Made by a program: the position numbers and the translations under genes. A stretch of DNA of 6,418 bases from JACROF01 sp964598995 (GTDB taxonomy: Bacteria; Patescibacteriota; Microgenomatia; Levybacterales; UBA12049), in the NCBI GenBank assembly GCA_964598995.1, contig CAZRDR010000074.1, positions 1 through 6,418 on the forward strand, given 5' to 3'. Numbering within the stretch: position 1 is the first letter of the stretch; each line of letters starts with the position of its first letter. Shown here piece by piece: positions 1-4,383 of the stretch. The notes under the pieces are model-generated. The model ran no database searches. It was not told the DNA's origin and was given only the letters and a program-made list of their open reading frames with translations.

Positions 1-104
1 TCGCCATGCGTTGGATCATCAGTCGGAGTAATAGTTACTGTCAGATCAGCGAGGTTGAGATCCTTTAGTACACTTTGGACTAGTTGGGAAAGCGCGTCCT
101 TCAT
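1..104 (-). CDS. argS: Arginyl-tRNA synthetase, N-terminal fragment (runs off left edge)
   Basis: The minus strand opens an ATG frame at 104 that stays open to the window edge, giving 34 residues that start MKDALSQLVQSVLKDL and end TPTDDPTHG, with the next codon beginning GA (probably Asp). An amphipathic helix followed by a beta segment and then the 'P.HGD' signature is the start of the N-terminal additional domain of class I arginyl-tRNA synthetase, which contacts the D-loop of tRNA-Arg. The enzyme charges tRNA-Arg in the cytoplasm. The catalytic HIGH-type motif and anticodon-binding domain lie outside the window. The start is favoured by a perfect TATAAT box 6 nt upstream, which implies a leaderless mRNA; no Shine-Dalgarno sequence is present. 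The identification rests on this short N-terminus only, but the motif is characteristic. Confidence 0.83.
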   Translation of the reverse strand, partial: MKDALSQLVQSVLKDLNLADLTVTITPTDDPTHG

Positions 105-110
105 GCCTCA

Positions 111-116
111 ATTATA
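111..116 (-). promoter_or_regulatory. -10 promoter box of argS, leaderless type
   Basis: Minus-strand TATAAT, perfect consensus, is followed by only 6 nt (TGAGGC) before the argS ATG. Transcription normally starts about 7 nt after the -10 box, so the mRNA would begin at or beside the start codon. No convincing -35 box was found at 16-18 nt. Confidence 0.7.
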
Positions 117-334
117 CACTATTTCAAGACTCGTGAGCTCAGCAATGTAAGAAAAAGGTAAGAGCAGAATTTTTCACAGATGAGCTAAAAAACTGGCTTC
201 AAAACAGTATGCAGAAATATGCAGGATTATATTTATCTATATAAATTGACGGCTTTTGGGAAATAGCACTGATGAGGTAGCAATTGCTAAGGAAAAATTT
301 TCACAGAGAGCTATATCTCCCCTTTAACGCGAAA
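117..334. other. AT-rich intergenic spacer with short repeats and palindromes
   Basis: No gene is supported here. By hand count 121-300 is about 34% GC, far below the 62% of the adjacent coding unit. It holds a 12-nt palindrome TAGCAATTGCTA (278-289), GAAAAATTTTC (292-302), TGAGCTCA (134-141), an imperfect tandem 10-mer TATGCAGAAA/TATGCAGGAT (208-227), and an imperfect direct repeat around TTTTCACAGA..GAGCTA (167-187 and 295-313). A TATAAT on the minus strand at 226-231 has no -35 partner and may be chance in AT-rich DNA. Confidence 0.5.
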
Positions 335-365
335 AGCGCCGGACCGAGGAAACTCGGCCGGCGCT
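335..365 (-). terminator. Rho-independent-like terminator after the 147-residue gene
   Basis: On the minus strand, arms 353-365 and 335-348 pair over 13 bp with one bulged base (343) and a 4-nt loop (349-352). The stem is mostly G-C. The 3' side continues TTTTCGCGTT, a modest U-rich tract. It lies 28 nt past the TGA stop of the 393-836 gene and separates it from argS. The 3' arm contains GGTCCGGC, also found in the hairpin at 3967-3994. Confidence 0.75.
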
Positions 366-392
366 ATCGCACATGTATCAACGTAAAAAATA

Positions 393-836
393 TCAGGCAG
401 CCAGGGGCCGCAGGGTGATGTCCTCGTCCTCCGACGCGACGGCGTAGGCGTACTCGATGTCGCGAAGCAGCTGTGCCACGAATGGACGCTTGCAGTAGCG
501 CAGGTACGCACGGTACCGCTCGAGTCCGGGATCAAGTTCCCGAATCCCGTTGACGATACCACGATCGGCGTCGGTACGGGCGTTCTTACCCGCGCAGTAG
601 ATCGCTCGCGCGAGCATCGCTTGAAGTGAAGTACCGGAGTGGCGGTCGTATTCGCCGACTGTTGTGGTCGGATCGACCTCGACCTCTGGGAACTTGAACG
701 GCGCCTCGGGTCGAGGCTGCAGGCAGTCAGCCGGGTCCATCGCTGCGTACATCGCAGCGAACGCCGCCCGGTTGACGGACGACGAAAGGAATGTGCGGTT
801 GAAGGTCGACGCTTCTGGTTCTGGCCAATTAATCAC
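393..836 (-). CDS. Unrecognised 147-residue GC-rich soluble protein
   Basis: I do not recognise this protein. The frame is open, ends in TGA, and has a strong coding character with C or G in most third positions; by hand count 421-840 is about 62% GC, while sampled lines of the com genes are 47-50%. The GTG start at 836 is chosen because AGGGGG lies 7 nt upstream; an in-frame TTG at 890 would add 18 residues but has no ribosome site. The protein has a Trp/Pro-rich start (INWPEPEAST), a proline-rich stretch at about 41-56, and probable helices at about 67-83 and 103-135. Cysteines are C38, C81 and C115, with Tyr- and Arg-rich context around C115 (ERYRAYLRYCKRP), and the tail is acidic (SEDEDI). 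No signal peptide or membrane segment is seen. It is a single-gene unit with its own promoter, a folded leader of about 185 nt and a terminator. Recent acquisition or a strongly expressed lineage-specific protein would both fit. Confidence 0.72.
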   Translation of the reverse strand: MINWPEPEASTFNRTFLSSSVNRAAFAAMYAAMDPADCLQPRPEAPFKFPEVEVDPTTTVGEYDRHSGTSLQAMLARAIYCAGKNARTDADRGIVNGIRELDPGLERYRAYLRYCKRPFVAQLLRDIEYAYAVASEDEDITLRPLAA

Positions 837-837
837 G

Positions 838-848
838 GTATTCCCCCT
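838..848 (-). promoter_or_regulatory. Shine-Dalgarno region of the 147-residue gene, complementary to the leader
   Basis: Minus-strand AGGGGGAATAC sits 1 nt before the GTG start codon; the AGGGGG core (843-848) is 6-7 nt from it. It decides the start. The whole 11-mer can pair with GTATTCCCTTT at 905-915 of the same leader (nine Watson-Crick pairs and two G-U wobbles), so it may be hidden in one folded state. Confidence 0.55.
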
Positions 849-890
849 TGAGGCTGGAACGAAAGCACGATCAAGCCGTGGGTCACCCAA

Positions 891-936
891 GTGGATGCCT
901 ACCTAAAGGGAATACTCCCTCCACGTAGGCACCCAC
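891..936 (-). promoter_or_regulatory. 46-nt leader hairpin, candidate cis-regulatory RNA
   Basis: On the minus-strand RNA, 936-925 pairs with 902-891 (12 bp including one G-U), then one G-G mismatch (924/903), 3 bp with two G-U (923-921/904-906), and 5 bp (920-916/907-911), closed by the loop GUAU (915-912). That is 20 pairs with a single mismatch. The three G-U pairs would be A-C mismatches in plus-strand RNA, so the fold is specific to the strand that is transcribed into the downstream gene. No U tract follows, so it does not look like a terminator. It does not match a riboswitch class known to me. Confidence 0.55.
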
Positions 937-1027
937 TGAGACTGATAAATGTTGATAAGGTGCGAAATAAAAGCCCTCTTAAGACTCCCCTAGAAGCGTA
1001 CCTCTAGCTTCATCTTATGAGAGCTCA

Positions 1028-1036
1028 ACTATACCA
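1028..1036 (-). promoter_or_regulatory. Extended -10 promoter of the 147-residue gene
   Basis: Minus-strand TGGTATAGT fits the extended -10 form TGnTATAnT. The expected transcription start is near 1021, giving a leader of about 185 nt before GTG 836. The -35 position holds AAGTAC, which is poor, as expected where an extended -10 compensates. The matching element TGGTATAAT serves the other GC-rich gene at 4353-4364. Confidence 0.5.
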
Positions 1037-1173
1037 AAAAGCTGTGTAAGGTACTTGACACCCCTTTCTGACAGCAGGCTGACAAATTTTCTTACATAAG
1101 GCAAAAACGCATAGAACGATATATATCTACATATATTTGTATATTTGGAGCCTAATATTAACTATAGGTAAAA
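1037..1173. other. AT-rich spacer downstream of the com operon
   Basis: No gene or convincing terminator for the com operon was found here. It holds AT-rich palindromes GATATATATC (1118-1127) and TAATATTA (1153-1160), and CTGACA/CTGACA repeated at 1068-1073 and 1079-1084. The stretch without a gene between 837 and 1173 is otherwise the leader described separately. Confidence 0.5.
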
Positions 1174-2040
1174 TTATTTAATATTATAAGATTTGCCATC
1201 AGAAATCAGCCTTAAAGTACCCTCTTTATCAGTGCGGTGAACCCGAACACCTGCTTGGTGAAGGGTATCGAGGGTACTGGGGGCTGGGTGGCCATAAGAA
1301 TTGTGCTCACCTACTGAAATAGTTGACACCTTGAGATGGAGCGCAGCAATAATCTCAGGCGTGATACCAGTCCGCGAGCCATGGTGAGGCTCCTGTAGGA
1401 CAGTAATTTGAGGTAATTTATGGCTAGTTATCATTTCCCCCATCTCCTGATACTGACTGTCACCAGTGAGTAACAAGGAAAACTTATTGTAAGTTAGAAG
1501 CATCTCAAGTGAGGCGAATTCTGAGGTATTAATAATCTTGTTAGTCCCAGAGGTTCGCATCAGATAGTCTTGTGTCGGCCCCACTACGCTTAAGACAATG
1601 CCTGAGTCGAGTTTGATGCGGTCACCATCGAGTAACGTCTGCCAGGTTATGCCTTCATTCTTAACGACCTTTTCAAGTTCTGCGTAGCCTTCTGAGGTAT
1701 TCGCGAGATCTTCTGTTGCGAACTGCCCTACCCGATAACGCTTAAATACGCTCACTAAGCCATTGAGATGGTCTGCATGAGGGTGTGAGAGCAGAATTAG
1801 ATTAATTCGTCGATACCAGAATGGCAGCTCGCTTCTGAGGCATTTGAGGACGCTTTGATCAGGCCCGCCATCAAAAAGGATTGTGTGGCCATTAGGCGTC
1901 CTTATAAAGACCGCATCCCCCTGCCCTACGTCACAAATAGTGACATGGAGCTTGCCATCATAAAATATAGTAAGTTGATAGATGGCTAAGCTAGCAATAA
2001 AAATGAGAACCAAAATACTTAAAATTACATACTTCTTCAT
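1174..2040 (-). CDS. Membrane-anchored ComEC-type metallo-beta-lactamase-fold hydrolase
   Basis: The 288-residue protein has one N-terminal membrane helix (about 4-24) followed by a metallo-beta-lactamase fold. Visible motifs are DVGQGDA (37-43), the metal-binding HPHADH (86-91), LTGDS with D194, EPHHGS (217-222) and GEHNSYGHP (244-252). These are the hallmarks of the C-terminal domain of ComEC/Rec2, thought to act as a nuclease that degrades the non-transported DNA strand. In many bacteria this domain is fused to the ComEC channel; here it is a separate gene whose ATG overlaps the comEC stop by 4 nt (ATGA). The overlap and lack of a Shine-Dalgarno sequence point to translational coupling. 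The single helix should hold the domain at the membrane on the outer face beside ComEC, though topology is inferred. All metal ligands look intact, so it is probably active. DNA as substrate is inferred from family and context. Confidence 0.88.
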   Translation of the reverse strand: MKKYVILSILVLIFIASLAIYQLTIFYDGKLHVTICDVGQGDAVFIRTPNGHTILFDGGPDQSVLKCLRSELPFWYRRINLILLSHPHADHLNGLVSVFKRYRVGQFATEDLANTSEGYAELEKVVKNEGITWQTLLDGDRIKLDSGIVLSVVGPTQDYLMRTSGTNKIINTSEFASLEMLLTYNKFSLLLTGDSQYQEMGEMITSHKLPQITVLQEPHHGSRTGITPEIIAALHLKVSTISVGEHNSYGHPAPSTLDTLHQAGVRVHRTDKEGTLRLISDGKSYNIK

Positions 2041-3287
2041 AGATTTGCAGCATGCCGTTGCTTACGTTTGTGGAAAAAGAGAATCAACGCCGAGATACAC
2101 AAGTAATACCCTATAACGAGGATGAGAGGAAGATCAGATAGGGTGAGGACGGGAGTAATTCGAGCGAAAAATTTGACGACAAATAGAAAATAGCTAAGAA
2201 GCGGCAGCGTGAGGAGAGTAATTAGTCCACCCAGTGCTGTACTAACTAAGCCGACGAAAGCAGCTATGGACCCAATTACCATGAGTGGCGCTATTGTCCA
2301 GAGTACGAGGACATTGACCAGGATAGCCAGTACGCCTAAGGTATGGAAGTAATAGATGAGAATCGGAAGTGTTGTAATCTGAGCAGCCAGTGTCGCCTTC
2401 AGGTCTTCTTCTACAAATGTTACCAAGGGCAGTCCTTCGAGGTTGGGGAAAAGCGGTTGGATCACAAGCATTCCGGCTGTCGCGGCAAAGGACAACTGGA
2501 AGCCTATATCAGTTAACACTGAGGGCGTTATACCTATCATTATACAGCCCGTAAGGAAGAACGAGATAAAGGCTGTCCGCTGCCTGCCAAGGAGTAACCC
2601 GATATACCCGATACTCGCCATGAGTGTCGCCCGCACGATTGAGGCAGACATGCCTGAGAGGAGTGCGTAAAACATAAGGATCATGATCAGAACGACAAGG
2701 CTCGTCTGACGTTTTAAGAAGCGGGTTAGTAATGGGAGCAAAAAGGCTGCTAAGAGTGTCACATTCATACCACTCGCGGCTATAACATGCGTAACACCCG
2801 TGACCTGAAAAGCTGACTTGAGACGCTTATCAACTGAGCTATTAATGCCAAAAACGATGCCTTCTAGTAGACTTGCCTGGTCAGGATCGAGAAATGTCGT
2901 ATATGTCTCCGCTACTCTCGCTCTGACAAAACCAGCTAGCTTATAAGGCAGAGCTGTGTCGTCCTGAATGACTGAGATCTTCGGGAAAGAGATTGAGTAG
3001 ACAATCCTTTCGCCACTTAGCGCTTTCGCCTTCAGTGTGCCTGTTACGTCTAATAAATCACCATAGTTGTACTCAGAAAATGGAGAGGTTACGAGCGTCA
3101 CTTTCTGACCTTTAAGGGTCACCTGGATCTGTTGTTTACCTGAGACAAATTGTGGAGTCGAGGTGAGCCTAATACGTGCGTGGATATGTGCACCATCAGG
3201 TAATGCTTGAGGCGGAGGCGTCAAGATCACTCGGAGCAAAACAAGCAAAATGATCACCCCATAGATGAGGCAGAGGCGTAGATTCAT
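2037..3287 (-). CDS. comEC: ComEC DNA-uptake channel lacking the hydrolase domain
   Basis: The 416-residue protein is the channel for single-stranded DNA entry during natural transformation. Its layout is an N-terminal membrane helix (about 6-23), an extracytoplasmic OB-fold-like region (about 32-108), and a polytopic competence domain (about 138-405). Family signatures include GVTHVIAASGMNVTLL (164-179), SGMSASIVRATLM (211-223), IGFQLSFAATAGML (261-274) and AAQITTLPILIYYF (301-314). It ends with a basic tail (HKRKQRHA) right after the last helix, where full-length ComEC would continue into the hydrolase domain; that domain is encoded by the next gene. It is clearly shorter than fused ComEC proteins, which usually exceed 700 residues. 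The start is 9 nt after the comEA stop, with no Shine-Dalgarno sequence, so it is likely expressed from the comEA promoter by coupling. Confidence 0.92.
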   Translation of the reverse strand: MNLRLCLIYGVIILLVLLRVILTPPPQALPDGAHIHARIRLTSTPQFVSGKQQIQVTLKGQKVTLVTSPFSEYNYGDLLDVTGTLKAKALSGERIVYSISFPKISVIQDDTALPYKLAGFVRARVAETYTTFLDPDQASLLEGIVFGINSSVDKRLKSAFQVTGVTHVIAASGMNVTLLAAFLLPLLTRFLKRQTSLVVLIMILMFYALLSGMSASIVRATLMASIGYIGLLLGRQRTAFISFFLTGCIMIGITPSVLTDIGFQLSFAATAGMLVIQPLFPNLEGLPLVTFVEEDLKATLAAQITTLPILIYYFHTLGVLAILVNVLVLWTIAPLMVIGSIAAFVGLVSTALGGLITLLTLPLLSYFLFVVKFFARITPVLTLSDLPLILVIGYYLCISALILFFHKRKQRHAANL

Positions 3288-3289
3288 AG

Positions 3290-3302
3290 CTGTAAACTAC
3301 AG
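3290..3302 (-). other. Small hairpin across the comEA stop / comEC start junction
   Basis: CTGTA and TACAG (5 bp, 3-nt loop) surround the comEA TAG and lie just before the comEC ATG. It may be chance; if real it would sit where ribosomes pass from comEA to comEC. Confidence 0.25.
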
Positions 3303-3920
3303 TGTGACGAGATCCTTTATCTTCTCAAATGTTGACTTAGTCACTGCTTTTTTGGTGAGAAGATCATTGATGGAGTTATACGGTCGATTCTGGATGATCT
3401 TACCTGCAGTCACTGCACCGACACCAGGCAGGCTATCTAACTGGCTACTCGAGGCTGAGTTAATACTAATACTGCCGGTATTTGCCCCAGCAACAGCTGC
3501 ATCCCCAGTACTTGTCACCGGCTGTTCACCGGTAAAAGGAATATAAAGCTTCATCCCATCACTTAATTTCGCGGCCATATTCATCCCCTTGGCGATACTC
3601 GCATTGTCGGCTTTTTCGCTCAAGCCGCCAGCTGCAGTTATGGCATCTTGTTCCCTGGATTCTTGAGGCAAACTATAAATGCCAGGCCTTACGACTGCTC
3701 CCTCGACATCGATAACAATCTTTTTAGTTGGCGTGGGCGAAATATCACTAACTACTCTCTGGGAGGACTCGGCTTTTTCGATAACGACGTCACTTGTTTT
3801 AGGACTAAAGACTTGAAAAAGACCGATGGCAATGAGGACCAATCCCGCACTGCCGATGGCGACTAATAAGACGTTGTGGCGTATAAACTCCGGTATAACT
3901 GAGGCTGACTCCCCATCCAT
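3297..3920 (-). CDS. comEA: ComEA-like DNA-binding competence protein
   Basis: The 207-residue protein has one N-terminal membrane helix (about 16-38), a Ser/Thr/Pro-rich linker, an SLBB-type beta-grasp domain (about 67-128, with IDVEGAVVRPGIYSLP and the closing MKLYIPF), a low-complexity Ala/Gly/Thr linker (about 132-149), and a C-terminal helix-hairpin-helix DNA-binding domain (150-207, with SINSASSSQLDSLPGVGAV and the second hairpin IKDLVTL). This is the classic ComEA order. The protein is anchored in the cytoplasmic membrane, binds double-stranded DNA outside the cell membrane and hands it to ComEC, encoded next. Its length is close to Gram-positive ComEA. The ATG at 3920 is preceded at 6 nt by a -10-like box, suggesting a leaderless mRNA that carries all three com genes. 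No pilus or ComF/ComGA gene is in the window. Confidence 0.93.
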   Translation of the reverse strand: MDGESASVIPEFIRHNVLLVAIGSAGLVLIAIGLFQVFSPKTSDVVIEKAESSQRVVSDISPTPTKKIVIDVEGAVVRPGIYSLPQESREQDAITAAGGLSEKADNASIAKGMNMAAKLSDGMKLYIPFTGEQPVTSTGDAAVAGANTGSISINSASSSQLDSLPGVGAVTAGKIIQNRPYNSINDLLTKKAVTKSTFEKIKDLVTL

Positions 3921-3926
3921 ACCTTA

Positions 3927-3956
3927 ACAATACTGCTGAGCTATGGGAGTTGTAAA
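3927..3956 (-). promoter_or_regulatory. comEA operon promoter, leaderless type
   Basis: Minus-strand TTTACA (3951-3956, 5 of 6 to consensus) and TATTGT (3927-3932, 4 of 6) are 18 nt apart. The -10 box is followed by 6 nt (TAAGGT) and then the comEA ATG, the same spacing as at argS. The mRNA would start at or next to ATG. It is the only promoter candidate found for the three com genes. Confidence 0.5.
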
Positions 3957-3966
3957 GAGGATGTTC

Positions 3967-3994
3967 TGCCGGACCCGCGTCAGCGGGTCCGGCA
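3967..3994 (-). terminator. GC-rich 12-bp hairpin after the small membrane-protein gene
   Basis: Arms TGCCGGACCCGC (3967-3978) and GCGGGTCCGGCA (3983-3994) are perfectly complementary around a 4-nt loop, 21 nt past the TAG stop. Neither side has a U tract (minus side continues GAACATCC), so it is not a textbook intrinsic terminator. It may stop transcription by another route, protect the 3' end, or insulate the comEA promoter that starts 10 nt further on. Confidence 0.6.
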
Positions 3995-4015
3995 TGGTGT
4001 CGAATCGATCTTGCG

Positions 4016-4237
4016 CTAGATCGGCAGCTGCGGCAGGATGAATCCCACCACGATACCGACAACTGTGCCTGTGGTCAAGGCGATCGTGAGTCGATTACCG
4101 AAACCTTTTTGGTCCTTCGTGACGAAGAATCCAACCAAGGTACCGACCGCCGCCGCGAGCCACGAGTAGCCCCAGTCAAACGGGACCGAGACATCAGGCA
4201 GCTCCGTGTAGGCCAAGACCAAAAAAACCAGGATCAT
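4016..4237 (-). CDS. Small two- or three-helix membrane protein with glycine zippers
   Basis: The protein has 73 residues and no family I recognise. The ATG at 4237 is chosen because CGGAGGAAGG lies just upstream; the frame stays open further up to a TTG at 4345, but that stretch is the folded leader. There is a short hydrophobic N-terminus (1-10), a Trp/Asp/Pro-containing connector (11-25), and two clear membrane helices (about 25-40 and 50-69) joined by a charged turn (KDQKGFGNR, 41-49). Helix 2 has A28, G32 and G36, and helix 3 has G57, G61 and G65, both with small residues every fourth position, a pattern that favours tight helix packing or oligomers. GC content over 4021-4200 is about 58% by hand count, above the neighbouring com genes. 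It is a single-gene unit between leuS and comEA with its own promoter and hairpin. A structural or pore-like membrane role is possible but not shown. Confidence 0.68.
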   Translation of the reverse strand: MILVFLVLAYTELPDVSVPFDWGYSWLAAAVGTLVGFFVTKDQKGFGNRLTIALTTGTVVGIVVGFILPQLPI

Positions 4238-4244
4238 ATCTGTG

Positions 4245-4264
4245 CCTTCCTCCGCTGTTAGCGG
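4245..4264 (-). promoter_or_regulatory. Shine-Dalgarno of the small membrane-protein gene with adjoining hairpin
   Basis: Minus-strand GGAGGAAGG (4245-4253) decides the ATG at 4237. Directly upstream, CCGCT-AAC-AGCGG (4252-4264) forms a 5-bp hairpin whose last two bases are the first GG of the Shine-Dalgarno, so folding would partly mask it. Confidence 0.45.
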
Positions 4265-4300
4265 TGCTACGTACTGCGTGACGACTCGACTGTATAGATG

Positions 4301-4348
4301 ATCTCGAGATGAGTGAGCTTCGCAAGTGAAGCTTATCCATCTCAAGAT
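4301..4348 (-). promoter_or_regulatory. Hairpin at the 5' end of the small-gene leader
   Basis: Arms 4301-4311 and 4338-4348 pair over 11 bp (one G-U on the minus strand), and inside them AGCTTC/GAAGCT (4316-4321/4328-4333) adds 6 bp around a 6-nt loop. It begins almost at the expected transcription start (about 4349), which suits a stabilising 5' structure. No U tract follows, so a terminator for leuS is unlikely. Confidence 0.45.
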
Positions 4349-4355
4349 GAGGCGA

Positions 4356-4364
4356 ATTATACCA
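4356..4364 (-). promoter_or_regulatory. Extended -10 promoter of the small membrane-protein gene
   Basis: Minus-strand TGGTATAAT has a perfect -10 (4356-4361) and the TGn extension. It lies 20 nt past the leuS stop. No good -35 box is seen (ATTTCT at 17 nt). The expected start near 4349 gives a leader of about 112 nt. Confidence 0.6.
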
Positions 4365-4383
4365 TGGTTGAGGCTAGGAGAAA

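Noticed and set aside
837..890. TTG start at 890 for the unrecognised protein
   Set aside because: The added 18 codons overlap the leader structure, have no Shine-Dalgarno, and lie upstream of a good AGGGGG site for GTG 836.
639..906. Plus-strand open frames opposite the 147-residue gene
   Set aside because: They lie antisense to a GC-rich gene whose minus-strand frame has a Shine-Dalgarno, promoter, terminator and coherent codon bias. GC-rich DNA often leaves several frames open by chance.
1055..1060. Perfect plus-strand TTGACA as a -35 box
   Set aside because: No -10 box occurs 16-19 nt downstream (GCTGAC at 17 nt) and no plus-strand gene follows.
3805..4062. 85-residue minus-strand frame across the hairpin and comEA start
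   Set aside because: It overlaps the small membrane gene end, a perfect hairpin and the comEA N-terminus in a different frame, and its protein has low-complexity Ser/Arg content.
4238..4345. TTG-initiated 109-residue version of the small membrane protein
   Set aside because: The upstream extension corresponds to the folded 5' leader and has no ribosome site, while ATG 4237 has GGAGGAAGG just before it.
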